Part shown: piece after piece, positions 8,069-20,401 of the stretch
Numbering within the stretch: the first letter of the stretch is position 1
Layout: each line of letters begins with the position of its first letter
DNA from: an uncultured Burkholderiaceae bacterium
GTDB lineage: Bacteria > Pseudomonadota > Gammaproteobacteria > Burkholderiales > Burkholderiaceae
Assembly: GCA_937871985.1 (NCBI GenBank)
Contig: CALMPB010000384.1
Span: 9,040-73,039 of the forward strand
DNA: 64,000 nucleotides
Direction: 5' to 3'
The notes under the pieces: model-generated
Database searches by the model: none
What the model was told of the DNA's origin: nothing
What the model saw: the letters and a program-made list of their open reading frames with translations, nothing else
Program-made: the position numbers and the translations under genes

Positions 8069-8992
8069 TCATGCGGCCAATAAAAACTGCCTGATGGGCT
8101 CGATCTGCTCGTCGACGAGCAAGGTGGGCGCATGGCCAACATCGGGAAACTCGACCATGGAGGCATGCGGATTGCGGGCCAGCATTTCGGCGGCCGCCTC
8201 CGGCGACAATAGATCGGATTGCTGGCCACGGATCAACAATATCGGCGCATCGATGCTTTGATAGGCGGCCCACAGCACGAGTTCGGCCGCCGTCACGCTG
8301 GTTTCGTTCTGCAAGGCCATGGGTTCGGCCATGCGCACGTCGTAGTGCTTGATCCAGTGATCGCCCTGCCGGTTGAACACATGGCGCGTCAGTTGCTCCC
8401 ATTGCTCGGGACTGTGCCGCCCGAAGCCTTCCGACACGGATCGCACGTACTCCACCGCCTGCGCAAAGTTGTCGAACTGCGGGCTTTTTCCCACGTACTC
8501 GACAATGCGGCTCAAACCCGCAATGCTCAGCTGCGGGCCGACATCGTTCAGCACCAGTTTGTTGAAGCGGATGGTTTGCTGCGGCGGCAGGCCGAAAGCG
8601 CCGCGATCCGGACGTTGAACGGCGGACATGGCCAGCGCGCCGGCCAGCCCCAAGGCGATGAGCCCGCCCATGGAAGTACCCAGCCAGTCCAGCCGGACGG
8701 GATTCAAACGGGCGATGAGAGTCAGCATGTCGGCGACGTATTGCGGCACCGCATAGCCGGCCGGATTGACGAGCCAGTCCGATTTTCCGCGCCCCACGAC
8801 GTCGGGGCAGACGACACGGAAACGACGCTGCAGCCGCTTGGCGATTTCGTCGAAGTCGCGGCCGGTGCGTGTCAGGCCGTGCACGCAAAGCAGAACGTCG
8901 CGATTGCCGGGATCGCCCCATTCCCAATACGCCATGCGATGCGTGCCCGCGGGGCTTGCGCACATTACATATTCGAGACGAGGTTCCGGCAT
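8069..8992 (-). CDS. alpha/beta hydrolase
   Basis: A 307-residue alpha/beta-hydrolase-fold protein. LLCVHGLTRTGRDFD is the oxyanion-hole HG motif. Ser107 in LGTSMGG is the nucleophile in its elbow, and His287 in DVGHAPTLL completes the triad, with an Asp in GQQSDLLSPEAA likely the third member. The N-terminal region MAYWEWGDPGNRD is typical of the proteobacterial group annotated as general esterases. It lies 68 nt behind bkdB and 25 nt before the PHP gene in the same direction. Substrate unknown. Confidence 0.85.
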   Translation of the reverse strand: MPEPRLEYVMCASPAGTHRMAYWEWGDPGNRDVLLCVHGLTRTGRDFDEIAKRLQRRFRVVCPDVVGRGKSDWLVNPAGYAVPQYVADMLTLIARLNPVRLDWLGTSMGGLIALGLAGALAMSAVQRPDRGAFGLPPQQTIRFNKLVLNDVGPQLSIAGLSRIVEYVGKSPQFDNFAQAVEYVRSVSEGFGRHSPEQWEQLTRHVFNRQGDHWIKHYDVRMAEPMALQNETSVTAAELVLWAAYQSIDAPILLIRGQQSDLLSPEAAAEMLARNPHASMVEFPDVGHAPTLLVDEQIEPIRQFLLAA

Positions 8993-9060
8993 GGGCGCTC
9001 CGTAAAAAAGCGAAAAGATGAATGGGCTGTCTGGTCAGCACGCTGGGTCGGCCCATTAGC

Positions 9061-10295
9061 TTACTCCACAAACAGCGTCGCCGGACACTCCAGATAGCCG
9101 CGAACCGCCTGGATGAAACCGGCGGCGTACGCGCCGTCGACGACGCGGTGATCGAACGACGATGAAAGGTTCATGCTCTTGCGCGCCACGATGGCGCCCG
9201 ACAGCACGGCGGGACGCGCGACAATCCGGTTCACGCCCACGATGGCCACTTCGGGGTAGTTGACCATGGGTGTGGAAACGATACCGCCCAGGCGCCCGAG
9301 GTTGGTCAGGGTGATGGTCGAGCCGCCCTGGTCGGCGAGCCTGGTCTTTCCGGCCCGCGCTTCGCCGGCCATGCGCGCGATTTCCTTCGCGCAAAACCAG
9401 AGGTCGCGGCTTTCCACATTGCGCAGCACCGGAACCAGCAGGCCGTCTGGCGTATGCACCGCCACGCCCGCATGCACCGAGGAATAATGCGTAATCACCT
9501 CGGCCTGGTCGTCGTAGCGGGCATTGACCAGAGGATAGCCGCGCGCAGCCAGCGCCATGGCGCGCAAGATGAACGCCGATATCGTCAGGCGGCCCCTGTC
9601 CTCTTCCCACTTGGCGTTCAGGCGCGCGCGCAGCGCCTCGAGCTCGGTCACGTCCACCTCTTCCACATAGCTGAATTGCGGGACATGCCGCAGCGCTTCC
9701 TGCATCTTGCGGGCCATCTGGCGCCGGACTCCGGCAAGCGGCAGCGCCGTTCCGTCCTGCACGGCGACGCCGCCGTCACTCGCCGGCCCACGCGCGCCAG
9801 CGGAATGCGGCCTGCTCCGGCCCGCCTGCCAGGCATCCAGGTCCGCATGCAGGACACGGCCTTCCGGGCCGCTGCCGCGCACATCGGCCAGGTCGATGCC
9901 GGCTTGACGCGCATGCTGCCTGACGGAAGGCGATGCCAGCGCCTTGCCGCCGCCAGCACCGCCCGATACGAGCTGCGCAAACGCATGATCCGGCCCGGCC
10001 CGCCGCTCGGCGTCGGCGCCGGGCGGTTCAGGCTCCTGCAGCACGGGCGCCGCAGCCTCTGTTTCGATATGGATGAGGTCGGAACCCACCGCCACGGTCT
10101 CGCCTTCTTGCGCATGAAGGGCGACAACCGTGCCGCTGACCGGCGAGGGGATCTCGACCGTGGCCTTGTCGGTCATGATGTCCGCCAGGGCTTGCTCTTC
10201 GGCAACTTCGTCCCCCACCTGGACATGCCAGGCAACCACCTCGACCTGCGCAATACCCTCGCCGATGTCCGGCACCTTGACGATGTTCAACGCCA

Positions 10296-10296
<1 letters not shown>
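9061..10296 (-). CDS. bkdB: branched-chain 2-oxoacid dehydrogenase E2 (dihydrolipoamide acyltransferase)
   Basis: A 411-residue E2 subunit. A lipoyl domain (1-77) has the lipoylated Lys44 in DKATVEIP. A peripheral subunit-binding domain follows at about 125-165 (ASPSVRQHARQAGIDLADV...GSGPEGRVLHADL), and a catalytic domain from about 190 ends with the active-site FDHRVVDGAYAAGFIQ. The ATG overlaps the bkdA2 stop by one base (TAATG), so translation is probably coupled. With BkdA1/A2 it converts valine-, leucine- and isoleucine-derived 2-oxoacids to acyl-CoA. No dihydrolipoamide dehydrogenase (lpdV) follows, unlike the Pseudomonas operon, so E3 must come from elsewhere. Confidence 0.9.
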
Positions 10297-12631
<2,335 letters not shown>

Positions 12632-15124
12632 TTACCTTCCCTGCCAGTATCGCCGCCGCGCCTGCCGGCTGCTTTGCACGGCCAGGCCTTCGGGGCGCGA
12701 CAGGAACGATACGGCGCCTTCCGTGTCGGTGCGCCAGAACCGCGCGCCGGAAGCCTCCCAGCGCTGCTGCACCCGCGGATTGGGATGGCCGTAGCGGTTC
12801 CAGGCTCCGGCTTGCGCAACGGCATGGCCCGCGTTCGCCGCCTGCACGAACGCGGCTCCCGACGATCCGGCGGATCCATGATGCCCTACCGCCACGACGT
12901 CGATGTCCGCCAGACCCCTGTCGACCAGGATGCGCTCCTGCGCCACACCGATGTCACTGGTCAAAAGAATGGAGTGGTGCTTTCCCCGTATGCGCAGCAC
13001 GCAGGCCGCATCGTTCGGACGAGCCGGCGCCTTGCGGCCCGTCCCGGCCTTGCCCGGCAACGGCCACAAGAACTCGAAGGCCACGCCGTCCGTCCGCCAC
13101 GCCACCCCGTATTCGCACGCCGACATGGCCAGGGGCATGGCGGGCAACTGCCCGGCAAGACCGAGCAAGCCCGCTTCGCGGCCAAGGTAGGCCTGCAAGT
13201 CGAAGGAACTGTACGACTGCTGCACGGCCATAGAGGAAAGCAGGCTGCGCGCGCCGCCCGCATGGTCGATATCGGCATGCGACACCACCAGCACGTCGAT
13301 CGCGCGCTCGCCCAGCGCCTTCAGGAAAGGCAGGACGATGCGGGCCCCGCCATCCGACTCCGGGCCGCTGCGCAATCCTGTATCGAACACCAGCACATGG
13401 CGCGCCGTCTGCACGACCAGCGAGCCGGCCTGCCCGACATCCAGCGCGAACAGATTCCACCCGCCCGGCGGCGGGCGCTCCGCGCGCCAGAACAAGGCCG
13501 GCAGCACCATCAGCCAGGCGGCCCGCCGCATGGGCAGCCCGTAAGGCATGATGGCCAGCAGCAGCCCCAGCACGGCGAACAAGGTCAGCCACGCCGGCGC
13601 GGCGGCCACGCCCACGCTAGCCAGATCCAGCCCGGCAAGCCACACCGTAGGCCGCATCAGCGCATCGAGCACGGCATGCCCCAGCCAGGCGGTGGCCGCC
13701 GCCGCAAGTTCCAGGCCTGGTAGCACGGCGAACAACGCCAGCAATAGGGACAGCGGCGTGACGATGAACGTCACCAGCGGTATGGCATAGGCATTGGCCA
13801 GGGGCGATACCAGCGACACCTCGTTGAACAGCAGCGCCAGCGCCGGCATGAGCGCCACGGTGATCGCCAGTTGCAAAGCCGTGGCCGCAGCCAGGCCAAA
13901 GGCCATCACCCGCATCCGGGAAAGTTCGGCATGCCGCATATGCCTTCCCCACCACGAGGCGCTGGCCATCAGCACCCAGACGGCGCCAAAGGAAAGCCAG
14001 AAGCCGCTGGCCAGCATCGCCCAGGGATCCAGCAGCACCACCGCCAGGGCGGCAAGACACACTAGGCGGGACGCGCTGAACGGAACACGGAAGACATGCG
14101 CGCCGGCCAGGACGGCCAGCATCAAAAAGGTGCGCCGCGCCGGCACGCCCCACCCCGCCAGAAGGCAATACAGCCAGGCAACCAGCAAAGCCGCCAGGGA
14201 CGCGGCGATTTGCGCGGGCAGGCGCTCGGCCAGCATCCGCCCGCCAAGACGGCAGCGCCGCCAGGCCCAAAGAACCGTCAATCCGCCAAGCGCGGCGATC
14301 ATCGTGATGTGGCCGCCGCTGATCGCAATAAGATGGCTCAGGCCTGCCCTGTTGAATATCCGCCAGTCGGAAGCCGGTATGGCCGCCTGGTCGCCTATGC
14401 TCAGCGCCAGCAGCACCGATCCATAGCGTTTGCCCTCGATGAACGGCGACACCGCCGATCGCACCCGATGGCGCATGCGCTCGGCGGCTACCGTCAGGCT
14501 GCGCCAGGGATCATCTTCGAGCAGCACCGGCATGCCGCGCACACGGCCCACCGCCCGGATCCCCTGGGCGAACAGATGGGACTCGTAGTCGAAGCCGTGC
14601 GGGTTATGCACACCATGCGGCCGCCGCAGCGTCAGCGCCATGCGCCAGACCTGCCCGGGCGCCAGCTCGGGAAACTCGGCGGGAGTCGCACGGGACAAAC
14701 CATATGGCCCGGAATAAGCGGCTGCATTCCACGACACCTGGATGCGCGACGGCACGCCCTGCGGCCTGGAAGAAATGACGTCGGCCTCGAACACGCGGCT
14801 GTCCGCATCGACGCGCACCAGGCCAGCCACCCTGAGCACGACGCGCGACACTTTGTCCTGGTTGCCGTCCTCCAGGCTGTCGGCCAGGCGCAGTTGGGCA
14901 AGCGCCACGGTATACGCCAGGCCAAGCGCAGCGCCCCAAAGCGGAACCAGTAAAAGCCAAAGCCGGCATGCCCGGACGCGGCGGCACAGCACGAAGGCGC
15001 CCGCCGACAACACCGCCATGGCCGCAACCGCCCCCCCCAAGCCGAAGGCCCCCGGCAGACCCGGCAGGCTTTGCACGGCGCCCGATGCCAGCAGAAAGGC
15101 CAAGATGCCTGCACGCCCCGTCAC
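12632..15124 (-). CDS. comEC: DNA internalization competence protein ComEC/Rec2
   Basis: An inner-membrane channel protein of about 830 residues for uptake of single-stranded DNA. The N-terminal part has hydrophobic segments and an OB-like DUF4131 region. The central Competence domain carries many helices and GLSHLIAISGGHITMIAALGG. The C-terminal metallo-beta-lactamase domain has LDVGQAGSLVVQ and HADIDHAGG (HxDxDH) and ends with VAVGHHGSAGSS. The frame is open to 15190, but GTG at 15122-15124 has a strong ribosome site (GGAGGTG) just upstream, so I start there. Other competence genes are not in the window. Confidence 0.9.
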   Translation of the reverse strand: MTGRAGILAFLLASGAVQSLPGLPGAFGLGGAVAAMAVLSAGAFVLCRRVRACRLWLLLVPLWGAALGLAYTVALAQLRLADSLEDGNQDKVSRVVLRVAGLVRVDADSRVFEADVISSRPQGVPSRIQVSWNAAAYSGPYGLSRATPAEFPELAPGQVWRMALTLRRPHGVHNPHGFDYESHLFAQGIRAVGRVRGMPVLLEDDPWRSLTVAAERMRHRVRSAVSPFIEGKRYGSVLLALSIGDQAAIPASDWRIFNRAGLSHLIAISGGHITMIAALGGLTVLWAWRRCRLGGRMLAERLPAQIAASLAALLVAWLYCLLAGWGVPARRTFLMLAVLAGAHVFRVPFSASRLVCLAALAVVLLDPWAMLASGFWLSFGAVWVLMASASWWGRHMRHAELSRMRVMAFGLAAATALQLAITVALMPALALLFNEVSLVSPLANAYAIPLVTFIVTPLSLLLALFAVLPGLELAAAATAWLGHAVLDALMRPTVWLAGLDLASVGVAAAPAWLTLFAVLGLLLAIMPYGLPMRRAAWLMVLPALFWRAERPPPGGWNLFALDVGQAGSLVVQTARHVLVFDTGLRSGPESDGGARIVLPFLKALGERAIDVLVVSHADIDHAGGARSLLSSMAVQQSYSSFDLQAYLGREAGLLGLAGQLPAMPLAMSACEYGVAWRTDGVAFEFLWPLPGKAGTGRKAPARPNDAACVLRIRGKHHSILLTSDIGVAQERILVDRGLADIDVVAVGHHGSAGSSGAAFVQAANAGHAVAQAGAWNRYGHPNPRVQQRWEASGARFWRTDTEGAVSFLSRPEGLAVQSSRQARRRYWQGR

Positions 15125-15327
15125 CGCCCCACCTCCATAAAGCGGACAGCATAGAAGCGCACGGCTGAATCCAGCGGCGTAAAGGGACAAAACCGGAACA
15201 TCGGCTTGTACCTATGCCCGCTCATGGCCTTGCTACCCGAAGGCAGGCATGAACCATGGAGGGCAAGCTCAACCGGCGAAACCCGCGACGAAACAGGCGA
15301 CGGCCACCGAAGCGCCCACCCCTGGTT

Positions 15328-15336
15328 TGGTATGAT
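15328..15336 (+). promoter_or_regulatory. extended -10 promoter of the flavin monooxygenase
   Basis: TGG followed by TATGAT (15331-15336) forms an extended -10 element about 27 nt before the GTG start at 15363. No good -35 hexamer is visible. Confidence 0.35.
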
Positions 15337-15362
15337 CTACGCCTTATCGTCGGGAGAAAAAA

Positions 15363-16607
15363 GTGAAAGTCATTATCGTTGGCGCTGGCATCGGCGGCCT
15401 GACCCTGGCCTTGATGCTGCACAAGCGCGGCATCGAGTGCGATGTCTACGAAAGCGTGCGCGAACTCAAACCGCTTGGCGTGGGCATCAATCTGCTGCCT
15501 CACGCCGCCAACGAAATGCGCCAGCTGGATCTGCTGGACACGCTGAGCGCCCGATCCGTGCTGACCTCGGCCCTGCACTATTACAACAAGCACGGGCAAA
15601 CCATCTGGGAAGAACCCAGGGGGCTTGCCGCCGGCTATCCCGTGCCGCAGCTTTCCATCCATCGGGGCGAGCTGCAGTTGCTGCTGGCCCAGGCCGTGCG
15701 TGAGCGGCTGGGCGCGAACCACCTGCATCTTGGCATGGCCTTCGAGTCGCTGCAGCAGGACGGCCATGGCGTCACCGCCGTGTTCCACAACCGCAACAGC
15801 GACAGCAGCGAGCAGGTTCGCGCCGACGTTCTTGTGGGCGCCGACGGCATTCATTCCGCCGTACGCAAGGCCTTCTATCCCACCGGCGACGAATTCCAGT
15901 TTTCAGGCCGCATCCTGTGGCGCGCCATCACCTACGCCGAACCGTATCTGGACGGCAAGACCATGTTCATGGCTGGCTACCAGGATCAGAAATTCGTCGC
16001 CTACCCGCTTGCCGCAACCCCTCAGGCCGGCGGGAAAACGCCCATCAACTGGATTGCCGAACTCAAGGTCGATGCCGACGATCTGCCCGCCACCGACTGG
16101 AACCGCATCGTCGACAAATCCGTGTTCGCCGACAGCTTCAAGACCTGGAATTGGAGCTGGATAGACATTCCCGCGCTGATCGACGGCGCCGAAGCCATCT
16201 ACGAATTTCCTCTGGTGGACAAGAACCCGCTGCCGCGCTGGTCGTTCGGCCACGCAACGCTGATCGGCGATGCCGCGCATCCGCTCTACCCCATCGGGTC
16301 CAACGGTTCGGCCCAGGCCATTCTCGACGCCCGCCGCATTGCCGAGTCGCTGCAGGAAGTCAACGAAAAAGGGCGTAAAAGCATTACCCTGGCCCTCAAG
16401 GAATACGAAGCCGACCGCCTGCCCACCACCACGGGCATCATCCTCAGAAACCGGCTGAACGGCCCGGAGCAGGTCATGCAGCTCGCGCACGAGCGGGCAC
16501 CGAACGGCTTCGCGCACATCCACGATGCCGTCTCCGAACAGGAACTGCAGGAAATTTCGCTGCGCTACAAACGGCTGGCGGGCTTCGACCCCAGCATGCT
16601 CAAGTAG
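15363..16607 (+). CDS. FAD-dependent monooxygenase (flavin-dependent oxidoreductase, PhzS/UbiH-like)
   Basis: A 414-residue class A flavoprotein hydroxylase. The FAD-binding GAGIGG spans residues 7-12, the DG motif is VLVGADGIHSAVR, and the second FAD motif is LIGDAAHPLYPIGSNG. The family is close to PhzS-type and salicylate-hydroxylase-like enzymes, using NAD(P)H and oxygen on aromatic substrates. The GTG start is preceded by GGGAG. It lies alone between comEC (divergent) and tatD (convergent, one base between the two stops). Substrate unknown. Confidence 0.85.
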   Translation: MKVIIVGAGIGGLTLALMLHKRGIECDVYESVRELKPLGVGINLLPHAANEMRQLDLLDTLSARSVLTSALHYYNKHGQTIWEEPRGLAAGYPVPQLSIHRGELQLLLAQAVRERLGANHLHLGMAFESLQQDGHGVTAVFHNRNSDSSEQVRADVLVGADGIHSAVRKAFYPTGDEFQFSGRILWRAITYAEPYLDGKTMFMAGYQDQKFVAYPLAATPQAGGKTPINWIAELKVDADDLPATDWNRIVDKSVFADSFKTWNWSWIDIPALIDGAEAIYEFPLVDKNPLPRWSFGHATLIGDAAHPLYPIGSNGSAQAILDARRIAESLQEVNEKGRKSITLALKEYEADRLPTTTGIILRNRLNGPEQVMQLAHERAPNGFAHIHDAVSEQELQEISLRYKRLAGFDPSMLK

Positions 16608-16608
16608 T

Positions 16609-17427
16609 TCAAGCCGCCAGGGCGGCGCCCAGCCTGGGCAGCACGCGCCGCGCATTGGCGCCGGTGGCGGCGTCCAGCGTCGCGCGCGGCGATCCGCGTA
16701 GTTGCGACAGCACGTCGGCAATGGCCGGTATCTGCATGGGCTCGTTGCGCCGCGACTCGATTTGCGGCGTTCCCAGCCAGGCCGGGGGTATGTCGGGGGC
16801 ATCGGTTTCCAGCGCCAGGACGTCCAGCGGCAAGCGCTCGGCCAGACGCCTGATCTGCAAGGCCCGCTCGAACGTCATCGCGCCGCCGAACCCCAGCGCG
16901 AAGCCCTGCTCGATGAACTGCTCGGCCTGCTGGAAGCTGCCATTGAAGGCATGGGCCATGCCGCCGATGCGCGAACGGCGCCGCAAATGCTTGAGCAGAA
17001 CGTCCTGGGAGCGCCGCACGTGCAACAGCACCGGCAAATCGTAGTGCAGCGCCAGGTCGAGCTGGGCCGTATAGAACATTTCCTGCCTGGCGAGCATGGC
17101 GGGCACGGTCAACGACGGAATAAAGAAATCCAGTCCTATTTCACCAATGGCGACGAAGCGCGGGTCACCCATGGCCGCCTCGACGCTCCGGCGCAACACC
17201 TGCAGGTCGTCTTCACGGGCCAGGGGGACGTACATGGGGTGTATGCCCAGGGCATAGAACCCGCCCGGAAACGAATGCGCCAGCTCCCGCACGGTGTCGA
17301 AGTTCGAACGCGCAACCGAAGGAATCACAATGGCTTTTACCCCCGCCTGCGCGGCGCGCGCAATGACCTCGGCGCGATCCTCGTCGAACTCGGCGGCGTC
17401 CAGATGGCAATGCGTATCGATAAGCAT
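16609..17427 (-). CDS. TatD-family metal-dependent hydrolase (DNase)
   Basis: A 272-residue TIM-barrel hydrolase that starts MLIDTHCHLDAAEFDEDR. The metal-binding His6 and His8, Glu in AIGEIGLDFF, His in VLLHVRRSQ, His in GGMAHAFNGS and Asp in LALETDAPDIPP form the complete TatD ligand set. An in-frame upstream extension to 17463 overlaps the lolD stop and is not conserved. TatD proteins are 3'-5' exonucleases and may act in DNA repair. It follows lolD on the same strand with a 35-nt gap. Confidence 0.87.
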   Translation of the reverse strand: MLIDTHCHLDAAEFDEDRAEVIARAAQAGVKAIVIPSVARSNFDTVRELAHSFPGGFYALGIHPMYVPLAREDDLQVLRRSVEAAMGDPRFVAIGEIGLDFFIPSLTVPAMLARQEMFYTAQLDLALHYDLPVLLHVRRSQDVLLKHLRRRSRIGGMAHAFNGSFQQAEQFIEQGFALGFGGAMTFERALQIRRLAERLPLDVLALETDAPDIPPAWLGTPQIESRRNEPMQIPAIADVLSQLRGSPRATLDAATGANARRVLPRLGAALAA

Positions 17428-17462
17428 GGGCCAGGCCCCGTCAACGGTAAAAGTACATCCCA

Positions 17463-18158
17463 CTAGGCTTCGTTATCAACGAGGCACCCTTTATCCATGT
17501 ACAGCTGCCTGTGCGCCAGCAAAGCCAGCGCCGGGTCGTGGGTGACGATGGCGAATGCCGTGCCGAATTCCTGGTTGACGCGCACCAGCAGCTCGAACAT
17601 GCTTTCCGCCGTGTAGCGGTCGAGATTGCCCGTGGGCTCGTCGGCCAGCACGCAAGCCGGATGCGTGACCAGGGCGCGGGCCAGCGCGACCCTTTGCCGC
17701 TCGCCGCCCGACAACTGGCCCGGAAAATGATGCTCGCGCGCGGTCAGCCCCACCTGCGCCAGCACATCCCGCGCGGCCTCGCGGGCCTTGGCACGGTTTT
17801 CGCGGCGCACGATCAGGGGCATGGCCACATTATCCAGCGCCGAGAACTCCGGCAGCAAGTGATGGAACTGGTATACGAAGCCCAGGCTACGATTGCGCAA
17901 ACGGCTGCGCTGCGTTTCGGAAAGCCCCTTTGCGCTGACGCCGTCCACGAACACCTCGCCGGATGTCGGCTCGTCCAGCAGGCCCAGCGAGTGCAGCAAG
18001 GTGCTTTTGCCCGAGCCCGATGCTCCCACGATGGCCACCATTTCGCCGCGCTCGACATGCAGGCTGACGTCGCGCAGGACATGGATGGCCTGCTCTCCTT
18101 CGTCATAGGTCTTGACCAGGTTTTTTGCGCTTAGGACATGGGATGCGGTTTCAGTCAT
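17463..18158 (-). CDS. lolD: lipoprotein-releasing system ATP-binding protein LolD
   Basis: A 231-residue ABC ATPase with Walker [10 protein letters not shown] (45-53), Q-loop in [17 protein letters not shown], signature [15 protein letters not shown], Walker [13 protein letters not shown] and H-loop VTHD. The [15 protein letters not shown] segment is diagnostic of the LolD/MacB class. It powers release of outer-membrane lipoproteins from the inner membrane to LolA. Its start overlaps the end of lolC by 8 nt, so the two are co-translated. Confidence 0.92.
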   Translation of the reverse strand: MTETASHVLSAKNLVKTYDEGEQAIHVLRDVSLHVERGEMVAIVGASGSGKSTLLHSLGLLDEPTSGEVFVDGVSAKGLSETQRSRLRNRSLGFVYQFHHLLPEFSALDNVAMPLIVRRENRAKAREAARDVLAQVGLTAREHHFPGQLSGGERQRVALARALVTHPACVLADEPTGNLDRYTAESMFELLVRVNQEFGTAFAIVTHDPALALLAHRQLYMDKGCLVDNEA

Positions 18159-19422
18159 GGCGCAATACCTGTGCGGGTTGCAGGCGGGACGCCCGCCAGC
18201 TGGGATACAGCGTGGCCAGCAAGGACAGCACCAGCGACGTCACGGCAATCGCGATGATGTCGGAAGCCTGGGGGTTGGAAGGCAGCTCGCTGATGAAATA
18301 GATTTGCTGAGGCAAGAACTGCACGCCCAGCAGATGTTCGATGAACGGGACGATGACGTCGATGTTGTACGCCACCAGCATGCCCAGGCCGACTCCCAGC
18401 AGCGTGCCCACCACGCCGATCAGCGAGCCTTGCACCAGGAAGATGCGTGAGATTTCCCGCGGGGTGGATCCCAGCGTACGCAGGATGGCGATGTCGGACT
18501 GCTTGTCCTTGACCGCCATCACCAATGAAGACAGCAGATTGAACGCGGCCACGGCAACGATCAAGGCCAGGATCAGGAACATCATGCGCTTTTCCGTCTT
18601 CACCGCGGCGAACCAGGTGCGATTGCTTTGCGTCCAGTCGCCGGCCCGCACGTACGCCGGCATGATGCCCATCAGTTCGCGCGCCACCTGCGGCGCCTTC
18701 TGCATGTCGGCGATGCGCAGCCGCACGCCGCTGATGCCGCTGTCGCGGAACACCTTGGCCGCATCGTCGTCATCGATGAAAGCCAGCGACACATCGTATT
18801 CGTAGTAGCCCGAGGAAAAAATGCCCGCCACCGTGAATTGGCGCATCCGGGGCGTAAAGCCAGCCGGCGAAATCGACCCCTGTGGGGCCAGAACCATCAA
18901 GGTGTCGCCCACACGCACGCCCAGCATGTCCGCCAACTGGTTGCCCAGGACGATGTTGAAGCTTCCGGGCTTCAGGACGTCCAGGCGCCCCTCGATCATT
19001 TGCTGGCTCAATTCGGAAACAGCGCTCTCGCGCTGCGGATCGATGCCGCGGATCTGCGCCCCTCGCAATTCTTCGCCGCGCGCCAGCATGGCCTGCGCCG
19101 ACACGAAGGGCGCCGCGCCGGTGACTTCGGGGTTCTTCCTGGCATCTTGCGCAAGCTCCTGCCAATGCGCCAGCACATCGTTGGGCGCTGCGCCCGGCAC
19201 GGATAATTCAATATGCGGCAGAACCGACAACATGCGGTCGCGCACCTGGGTTTGAAAACCGTTCATCACCGACAGCACGATGATGAGCGCCGCCACCCCC
19301 AGGGCAATGCCGGCCATGGAGCTGCCGGCAATAAACGAGACGAAACGGTCGCGCCGACCGCGCCGGCCGCGGCCTCGCAGCAACCCGGCATAACGCGCGC
19401 CTATCCATAGTTCATAAGACAT
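18151..19422 (-). CDS. lolC: lipoprotein-releasing system transmembrane protein LolC/LolE
   Basis: A 423-residue permease with one N-terminal membrane helix ([25 protein letters not shown]), a large periplasmic MacB-like domain and three C-terminal helices ([80 protein letters not shown]). Here a single permease is paired with LolD. This matches the arrangement common in beta-proteobacteria and would work as a homodimer (LolF-like) unless a second gene lies elsewhere. Confidence 0.88.
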   Translation of the reverse strand: MSYELWIGARYAGLLRGRGRRGRRDRFVSFIAGSSMAGIALGVAALIIVLSVMNGFQTQVRDRMLSVLPHIELSVPGAAPNDVLAHWQELAQDARKNPEVTGAAPFVSAQAMLARGEELRGAQIRGIDPQRESAVSELSQQMIEGRLDVLKPGSFNIVLGNQLADMLGVRVGDTLMVLAPQGSISPAGFTPRMRQFTVAGIFSSGYYEYDVSLAFIDDDDAAKVFRDSGISGVRLRIADMQKAPQVARELMGIMPAYVRAGDWTQSNRTWFAAVKTEKRMMFLILALIVAVAAFNLLSSLVMAVKDKQSDIAILRTLGSTPREISRIFLVQGSLIGVVGTLLGVGLGMLVAYNIDVIVPFIEHLLGVQFLPQQIYFISELPSNPQASDIIAIAVTSLVLSLLATLYPSWRASRLQPAQVLRHD

Positions 19423-19465
19423 TATTATTCAGCCACCGTCCACTTATTAACACTACAATAAAAGC

Positions 19466-20401
19466 ATGCAAATCGTACTCCCTGGCGCCTTGCCCGACCC
19501 TGCAGCGGCAAAGGCGCTTGTTCCCCATATCCTGGAAACGGCGCCCACCTTCGCAAACTGGCTGCGGCAGGGCCGCGCCGACGTGCATCCGGCCGACCCA
19601 GCGTCGGCCGGATGCACGCCGTTCGAACAATGGCTGCTGAAGCGCAGCGGCTTCGTAAAGCGCGATGGACAGAATCTTAGCGCAGGTTTGGGCCCGCTAT
19701 GGGCAAACAACGTTACCCAACGTGACCAGCCCGTGTGGCTGGCCGAGCTGGTGCACGTCTCGCCTTCGCGCGACGGCGCCGTACTGCTGCCCGCCAGCGA
19801 GCTCGAAATCAGCCCCCAGCATAACGGCGCCCTGCTCGAATCGGCGCAAACGCTGTTCGCCGGAACCGGTTTTGCCCTGCATCCGGACAGCGCCGCACGC
19901 TGGCGCATCGAGCTGCCAGCCGATTTTACGCCGCAATGCGCCAGTCCGGTGCTGGTCAGTCTGGCCACCGTCAACGAATGGTGGCCCCAGGATATTGCGG
20001 CACGTCCGTGGCGGCGCCTGCTCAACGAACTGCAAATGCTGTGGTACGACCATCCCGTCAACAACGAACGCTACGCCGCCGGCCGGGTTCCCGTGAACAG
20101 CCTTTGGCTGTTCGGCGGGGCCAGCCCCGATCAACTGCGCCAGGCGCCGGCATCCGATTCCGCCGTTCACGGATCGCTGCTGGAACCCGGCCTGGCTCAG
20201 GACTGGGGCGCCTGGATAGGCGCGCTCGGCGAGCTTGAGCGCAACGTGTTCAAGCCGCTTGCCGCAAACGCCCAACCCGGGCTTGTTTTGCTTGGCCGCG
20301 ACCGCATCGTCGAAATCCAGCCGCGCAGCCAAGGCTTGCTGTCCCGCCTGCTGCCCCGTCGCAACGAAACATGGAGAACCTGGTGGTCGCCCCAAAACTA
20401 A
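19466..20401 (+). CDS. RpfE-like / phosphoglycerate-mutase-like conserved protein
   Basis: A 311-residue soluble protein starting MQIVLPGALPDPAAAKALVPH. It carries the segments LVHVSPSRDGAVLLPAS, WWPQDIAARPWRRLLNELQM and VNSLWLFGGASP. The group is found just upstream of recJ in many Burkholderiales and has been annotated as regulatory protein RpfE or as a phosphoglycerate mutase-like protein. I see no catalytic motif that settles the activity. Its end overlaps the recJ start by 31 nt, so the two genes are translationally linked. No clear ribosome site precedes the ATG. Confidence 0.65.
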   Translation: MQIVLPGALPDPAAAKALVPHILETAPTFANWLRQGRADVHPADPASAGCTPFEQWLLKRSGFVKRDGQNLSAGLGPLWANNVTQRDQPVWLAELVHVSPSRDGAVLLPASELEISPQHNGALLESAQTLFAGTGFALHPDSAARWRIELPADFTPQCASPVLVSLATVNEWWPQDIAARPWRRLLNELQMLWYDHPVNNERYAAGRVPVNSLWLFGGASPDQLRQAPASDSAVHGSLLEPGLAQDWGAWIGALGELERNVFKPLAANAQPGLVLLGRDRIVEIQPRSQGLLSRLLPRRNETWRTWWSPQN